DNA of 27,683 nt from JABIBT01 sp964481835 (GTDB lineage Archaea; Nanobdellota; Nanobdellia; SCGC-AAA011-G17; PNOQ01): contig CAYZTT010000009.1 in NCBI GenBank assembly GCA_964481835.1, forward strand, positions 1-27,683, read 5' to 3'. Position numbers and translations under genes: made by a program. The notes beneath the pieces were generated by a model. That model had not been told where the DNA came from, made no database searches, and saw only the letters and a program-made list of their open reading frames with translations. Shown here piece after piece: positions 25,287 to 27,683 of the stretch; positions within the stretch are counted from its first letter, which is position 1, and the number at the start of each line of letters is the position of its first letter.

Positions 25287-25521
25287 GCACTACCACCCTA
25301 AATGTATCTTGTTTTATATTTGTGGGACTATTCCTAACAATTTTAATTATATCTCCAACCTCTGGGTCTAAACCCTGAATCGCAACATCACTCTTCATAA
25401 TAGCCGGCAATTGATTTAATTTAATATTATACTCCTCGAGCAAGCTCTTCTTCTCCTCATCACTTAGCTTAATATGCTCGGGTACAAGGGAGTGTTTTAT
25501 TATATTGAATTCTTCTGTCAT
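25279..25521 (-). CDS. rpoH: RNA polymerase subunit H (Rpb5 C-terminal domain)
   Basis: This 80-aa protein matches the assembly domain of eukaryotic Rpb5, the archaeal H subunit. It has HSLVPEHIKLSDEEKKSLLE, then LPAIMKSDVAI and GLDPEVGDIIKIVRNS. It leads the RNA polymerase operon. A weak GGG precedes the ATG. No TATA box lies in the 23 nt between it and tRNA-Lys, so transcription probably begins upstream of the tRNA genes, or from a promoter inside them. Confidence 0.95.
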   Translation of the reverse strand: MTEEFNIIKHSLVPEHIKLSDEEKKSLLEEYNIKLNQLPAIMKSDVAIQGLDPEVGDIIKIVRNSPTNIKQDTFRVVVHG

Positions 25522-25544
25522 TTTTTCCCTGATTATTTTGGAGA

Positions 25545-25649
25545 TGGACCGGACGGGACTTTCAACGCATTTCTTCTTCGAAACACACTTTTGAACCCGC
25601 GACCCCTTGGTTAAAAGCCAAGTGCTCTACCAAGCTGAGCTACCAGTCC
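25545..25649 (-). tRNA. tRNA-Lys(TTT) with a T-loop intron
   Basis: Read on the - strand: acceptor GGACTGG pairs with CCGGTCC, D stem GCTC/GAGC, anticodon stem CTTGG/CCAAG with loop CTTTTAA (anticodon TTT), variable GGGTC, T stem GCGGG/CCCGT. The T loop is interrupted by 31 nt (25559-25589). Removing them gives TTCAAAT, the archaeal consensus loop, and a 74-nt tRNA with A73. No CCA is encoded. The junction forms a full bulge-helix-bulge: outer helix = T stem, central TTCA/TGAA, bulges AA^A and AG^T, inner helix GTGTGTTTC/GAAATGCGT with loop GAAGAA. The intron lies between positions 59 and 60. Confidence 0.93.
25559..25589 (-). other. 31-nt tRNA intron at position 59/60
   Basis: Boundaries follow from the canonical 3-nt bulges and 4-bp central helix. 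No other 31-nt excision restores both a 7-nt T loop and a bulge-helix-bulge. Splicing would need the archaeal tRNA endonuclease, not encoded in this window. Confidence 0.88.
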
Positions 25650-25657
25650 ATGGCTCC

Positions 25658-25672
25658 TAGCAAAGTTTGCTA
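25658..25672 (-). repeat. Perfect inverted repeat between tRNA-Asp and tRNA-Lys
   Basis: TAGCAAA and TTTGCTA are separated by one base. It begins directly after the discriminator base of tRNA-Asp and ends 8 bp before tRNA-Lys. It could form a short hairpin in a dicistronic pre-tRNA, or be a protein site. No T-run follows, so it is not an obvious terminator. Confidence 0.45.
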
Positions 25673-25745
25673 CGCCCTAGCCGGGATTCGAACCCGGGTC
25701 GCAGCCTCGACAGGGCTGCATGATAACCGACTACACTACTAGGGC
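25673..25745 (-). tRNA. tRNA-Asp(GTC)
   Basis: Acceptor GCCCTAG/CTAGGGC, anticodon stem CAGCC/GGCTG with loop CTGTCGA (anticodon GTC), variable CGAC, T arm CCGGG-TTCGAAT-CCCGG, discriminator G73. The 73-nt gene has no intron and no encoded CCA. The D stem has a G-T wobble and a T-T mismatch. It lies 23 bp upstream of tRNA-Lys on the same strand. Confidence 0.95.
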
Positions 25746-25888
25746 ATAGTTCTCACTAAAACTTTAATGTGACAATATTAATATTTTAGGACGTCCATCT
25801 TGGCTTTAGCAGAACCTTTGCTCAGTTGTAATTTTAGGGCAAACAGGTTGTTTATAAAGTTTTCGTTTTACCGAAGGAAAATAAGGTA
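25746..25888 (-). other. 143-bp spacer with promoter-like elements
   Basis: On the - strand, TTTATAAA (25851-25858) predicts a start near 25829, well before tRNA-Asp (25745). A second AT-rich box, AATATTAATATT near 25774-25786, would fit tRNA-Asp directly. Between them lie an AGCA/TGCT mini-hairpin and the 8-bp palindrome GGACGTCC. The spacer may hold the promoter of the tRNA-Asp/tRNA-Lys/rpoH transcript, or a small RNA of about 40-80 nt; box C/D motifs are not convincing. Confidence 0.35.
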
Positions 25889-26012
25889 TCCCGCCACCCG
25901 GATTTGAACCGGGAACCTCTCGGGGACGGCTGGCCATTTTTCATATATGGTCGAAAAGACCTAATCAAATGAACATCTACAGCCGAACGCTCTACCGTTG
26001 AGCTATAGCGGG
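25889..26012 (-). tRNA. tRNA-Tyr(GTA) with an anticodon-loop intron
   Basis: Acceptor CCCGCTA/TGGCGGG with A73 (C1-G72 is an archaeal tRNA-Tyr identity pair), D stem GCTC/GAGC, anticodon stem TTCGG/CCGAG, anticodon GTA, variable AGGTT, T arm CCCGG-TTCAAAT-CCGGG. About 52 nt (near 25925-25976) interrupt the gene after position 37; mature length would be 72 nt. The junction does not make a perfect bulge-helix-bulge. CGGCTG pairs with CAGCCG across it, but the 3' bulge is longer than 3 nt, and position 38 would be C. Exact cut sites are therefore uncertain. No CCA is encoded. Confidence 0.88.
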
Positions 26013-26034
26013 ATAAGAGAAATGACTCTAAGAG

Positions 26035-26044
26035 ATTTATAAAA
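26035..26044 (-). promoter_or_regulatory. TATA box for tRNA-Tyr
   Basis: TTTTATAAAT on the - strand is centred about 27 bp before the first base of tRNA-Tyr. It sits directly after the stop codon of the upstream membrane-anchored gene. Confidence 0.65.
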
Positions 26045-26051
26045 TTAACGA

Positions 26052-27443
26052 TTAATTGAAAATATCAACTCTATTGGATTTAACAAAAACCGGTCTTCCT
26101 CTTCGAAGGTATTTTGCAACCGCAGGGGGCATACTCCTAATTATATATGGTTTATATCTCATAGTGTACTGTAACAGGACTTCTTCTCGTTTTTTCAAGT
26201 TAGGAAGATTCCATACCAGCTTTGTAGATTTCCCTGATTCAGATTTAAACACATTTGGTTTAAATGCCCCATAATTAGAAACGTCATCAACTCTGCCTGC
26301 AAGCCTATCCATCACCTTAACATTTCTTATATCTTTCAATGTTTTATTCTTTAAACTTAAAACTACATTCATACTATAATATCCGTGCTCCCCCTTCCTC
26401 ATAGATATGACTTTTTTCTCCAAAGATACATCACGTTTCAACCAATAAAATAAGAAGCCAAATATGAGTATAGCCAAAATAACCGCAAACACAAATCCTC
26501 GATAGCTAGTCTCAATAACTATTGTCCTAGTTTGGTCGGGTTGTAAATCAAATTCCCAAGTCAAGAGATAATCTCCTTCTTCCCTCGAGATATCATCTGG
26601 CGCAGGATTTGTGGAAGTAAATAATTTTTCAAACCAGGATAGTCTTTTCATATATGTTTCTTTACTAACAATATTTCCCGTATTCGTTCTTACAACGGTC
26701 TCTTTAGAATATAGAAAGCTATCTTCAGGCGTACCTTTCCCAGCCACATCAGTAAAATAACCAATATTAAGTATCTCTTCTTGTTCCAAAACCAATTCTC
26801 CACCATGGTAGAATTTCAATAAAAGTTCATTATCTCCTTCCCGCACAGTGCCCGCAAATTCAACGGGAATTTCTAAATCAATCGTTTCATATGGTCTTAA
26901 GTCAAACTCTTGACTTCCTCCAAAATATTCGCTAAATAAAACAAACTCTAAATTATCCACCGAAATATCATAATTATTAATAACCTGTATCCTGAAAAGT
27001 TGCTCCTTATTGGGATTAATATTATCTGGCAAATTTAATTCGGTGTTCAATACTTGATCATAACCCACCACTTTAATCTCAAAAAACTCACTTGTTTCAA
27101 CACTATCGTTATTCAAGGATTCTATATCCAGTTTAATCCCATACTCTCCGGGATCCTTACTATCAAAGGGGGTAAAATTGATCATAACCTTCTCACTATC
27201 TCCATTGAAAACCTGAACCTGATCTGCTTCCAGCAACCATGTCCAATACACAAATGGCTTAACAACCCTGAATGTATCAACAACCTCTTGGTTATTATCA
27301 ATGTATAAATAGAAACTCGCGGTCCCATCCGGCAAAATAGTTGAAACTATATCTTGTTGGCTCGACTCTACTGGATCTGCAGCATAGGCAGTCATACTTA
27401 AAGCCAAAAAACAAACTATCCAAAAAAACACCCTTTCTTTCAT
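26052..27443 (-). CDS. Membrane-anchored secreted protein with Ig-like domains
   Basis: This 463-aa protein has a signal peptide (KERVFFWIVCFLALSMTAYA, cleavage after AYA), then about 280 extracellular residues rich in beta strands, resembling archaeal CARDB/NEW3-type Ig repeats (for example NLPDNINPNKEQLFRIQVIN). One transmembrane helix follows (about 317-337, FVFAVILAILIFGFLFYWL). A cytoplasmic beta domain of about 125 residues ends in a basic stretch (YLRRGRP). No enzyme motif is seen. This plan suggests a surface receptor, S-layer-associated or envelope-scaffold protein; I cannot assign a function. The ATG lies 26 bp from a TATA box and is probably leaderless. Confidence 0.85.
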   Translation of the reverse strand: MKERVFFWIVCFLALSMTAYAADPVESSQQDIVSTILPDGTASFYLYIDNNQEVVDTFRVVKPFVYWTWLLEADQVQVFNGDSEKVMINFTPFDSKDPGEYGIKLDIESLNNDSVETSEFFEIKVVGYDQVLNTELNLPDNINPNKEQLFRIQVINNYDISVDNLEFVLFSEYFGGSQEFDLRPYETIDLEIPVEFAGTVREGDNELLLKFYHGGELVLEQEEILNIGYFTDVAGKGTPEDSFLYSKETVVRTNTGNIVSKETYMKRLSWFEKLFTSTNPAPDDISREEGDYLLTWEFDLQPDQTRTIVIETSYRGFVFAVILAILIFGFLFYWLKRDVSLEKKVISMRKGEHGYYSMNVVLSLKNKTLKDIRNVKVMDRLAGRVDDVSNYGAFKPNVFKSESGKSTKLVWNLPNLKKREEVLLQYTMRYKPYIIRSMPPAVAKYLRRGRPVFVKSNRVDIFN

Positions 27444-27464
27444 AAATTGGGAATATGCTGTTGA

Positions 27465-27472
27465 TATTTAAA
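27465..27472 (-). promoter_or_regulatory. TATA box for the membrane-anchored Ig-like gene
   Basis: TTTAAATA on the - strand is centred 25-26 bp before the ATG at 27443. Confidence 0.6.
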
Positions 27473-27489
27473 CTTTTTCATAGAATTGT

Positions 27490-27526
27490 GTAAATAAAAA
27501 ATAAAAAAATAAAGGGTAAATACCCT
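27490..27526 (-). terminator. Hairpin plus oligo-T terminator
   Basis: On the - strand, just past the acidic-tail gene's stop, AGGGTA (27521-27526) pairs with TACCCT (27513-27518) across a 2-base spacer. T-rich DNA with a run of seven T follows. It looks like a bacterial-style intrinsic terminator, unlike the bare T tract after EF-1A. Confidence 0.6.
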
Positions 27527-27528
27527 GG

Positions 27529-27683
27529 TTAAAATTCTTCTTCATCCTCTGTGTCTTCGGAAGCCTCTTTAGCAGGCCCCTCGCTTTTTTCTTCAGCTTG
27601 ATCATCAGTGGATTCTTCAGCAGCAGGCTCTTCAGCAGCAGGCTCTTCAGCAGCAGGCTCTTCAGCAGCAGGCTCTTCAGCAG
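27529..27683 (-). CDS. C-terminal part of a protein with an acidic AEEPA-repeat tail
   Basis: The frame is open from the right edge to TAA at 27529-27531. It encodes at least four copies of EPAAE, then ESTDDQAEEKSEGPAKE and a final EDTEDEEEF. The core of the protein is outside the window, so no family can be named; acidic tails of this kind occur on some archaeal ribosomal proteins and chaperones. A hairpin terminator follows the stop. Confidence 0.8.
   Translation of the reverse strand, partial: AEEPAAEEPAAEEPAAEEPAAEESTDDQAEEKSEGPAKEASEDTEDEEEF
27615..27683. repeat. 15-bp tandem repeat (about 4.6 copies)
   Basis: The unit CTTCAGCAGCAGGCT repeats exactly at 27615, 27630, 27645 and 27660, then partially to the window edge. 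It is in frame and encodes EPAAE on the - strand. Identical copies at DNA level indicate recent expansion. Confidence 0.9.

Noticed and set aside
25658..25672. Terminator between tRNA-Asp and tRNA-Lys
   Set aside because: The hairpin is perfect but no T-run follows on the - strand.
25780..25840. Box C/D guide RNA
   Set aside because: A CTGA is present, but no matching C box (RTGATGA) at a suitable distance.

Overview
The window is a piece of an AT-rich archaeal chromosome. The evidence is a split archaeal RNA polymerase (H, B'', B', A', A''), eL30 and a short KH-only NusA in the archaeal order, EF-1A and EF-2 (with the diphthamide histidine), TATA boxes about 26 bp from many start codons, tRNA genes without encoded CCA, and tRNA introns, one in a perfect bulge-helix-bulge. 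Small membrane or coiled-coil proteins and very large secreted proteins among the housekeeping genes suggest a DPANN-type lineage (Woesearchaeota/Pacearchaeota-like). That placement is an inference.

Layout, left to right. 1-77 is the 3' end of an unknown + strand gene. 78-432 is AT-rich, with three TTTATTGTGC-type direct repeats, a TATA box and a leader that can fold into nested hairpins, ahead of a small Cys-rich protein (433-750). Then come rps10 (-), a PH-domain membrane protein (+), a coiled-coil membrane gene that looks broken by a -1 frameshift (-), EF-1A (-), an 89-aa unknown (-) and EF-2 (-). From 6.3 to 16.6 kb lies a set of mainly exported or membrane proteins: a nuclease lipoprotein, a lytic-transglycosylase/LysM protein, a 42-aa zinc ribbon, a 2439-aa mosaic surface protein, an M50 protease, a small lipoprotein and an unknown gene behind rps7. 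From 16.6 to 25.5 kb the genes rps7, rps12, nusA, rpl30e, rpoA2, rpoA1, rpoB1, rpoB2 and rpoH lie on the - strand with overlaps or 0-1 nt gaps. Upstream of rpoH are tRNA-Lys, tRNA-Asp and tRNA-Tyr, then a membrane-anchored secreted protein, a hairpin terminator, and the acidic repeat-bearing tail of a gene that leaves the window.

Read as a whole, the canonical archaeal operon rpoH-rpoB-rpoA-rpl30e-nusA-rps12-rps7-EF2-EF1A-rps10 is present in order and on one strand, but about 10.4 kb of envelope genes on both strands separates rps7 from EF-2.

The observations I rate highest are: (i) non-consensus residues at three RNA polymerase active-site positions (A' Asn to Ala in NADFDGD, A'' trigger-loop His to Arg, B' Glu to Gln in the ED pair); (ii) a 31-nt intron in the T-loop of tRNA-Lys, with a complete bulge-helix-bulge; (iii) a peptidoglycan-lyase-like protein, a secreted nuclease and a giant adhesin-like protein sitting inside the translation operon of an archaeon; (iv) the structured leader at the left end.
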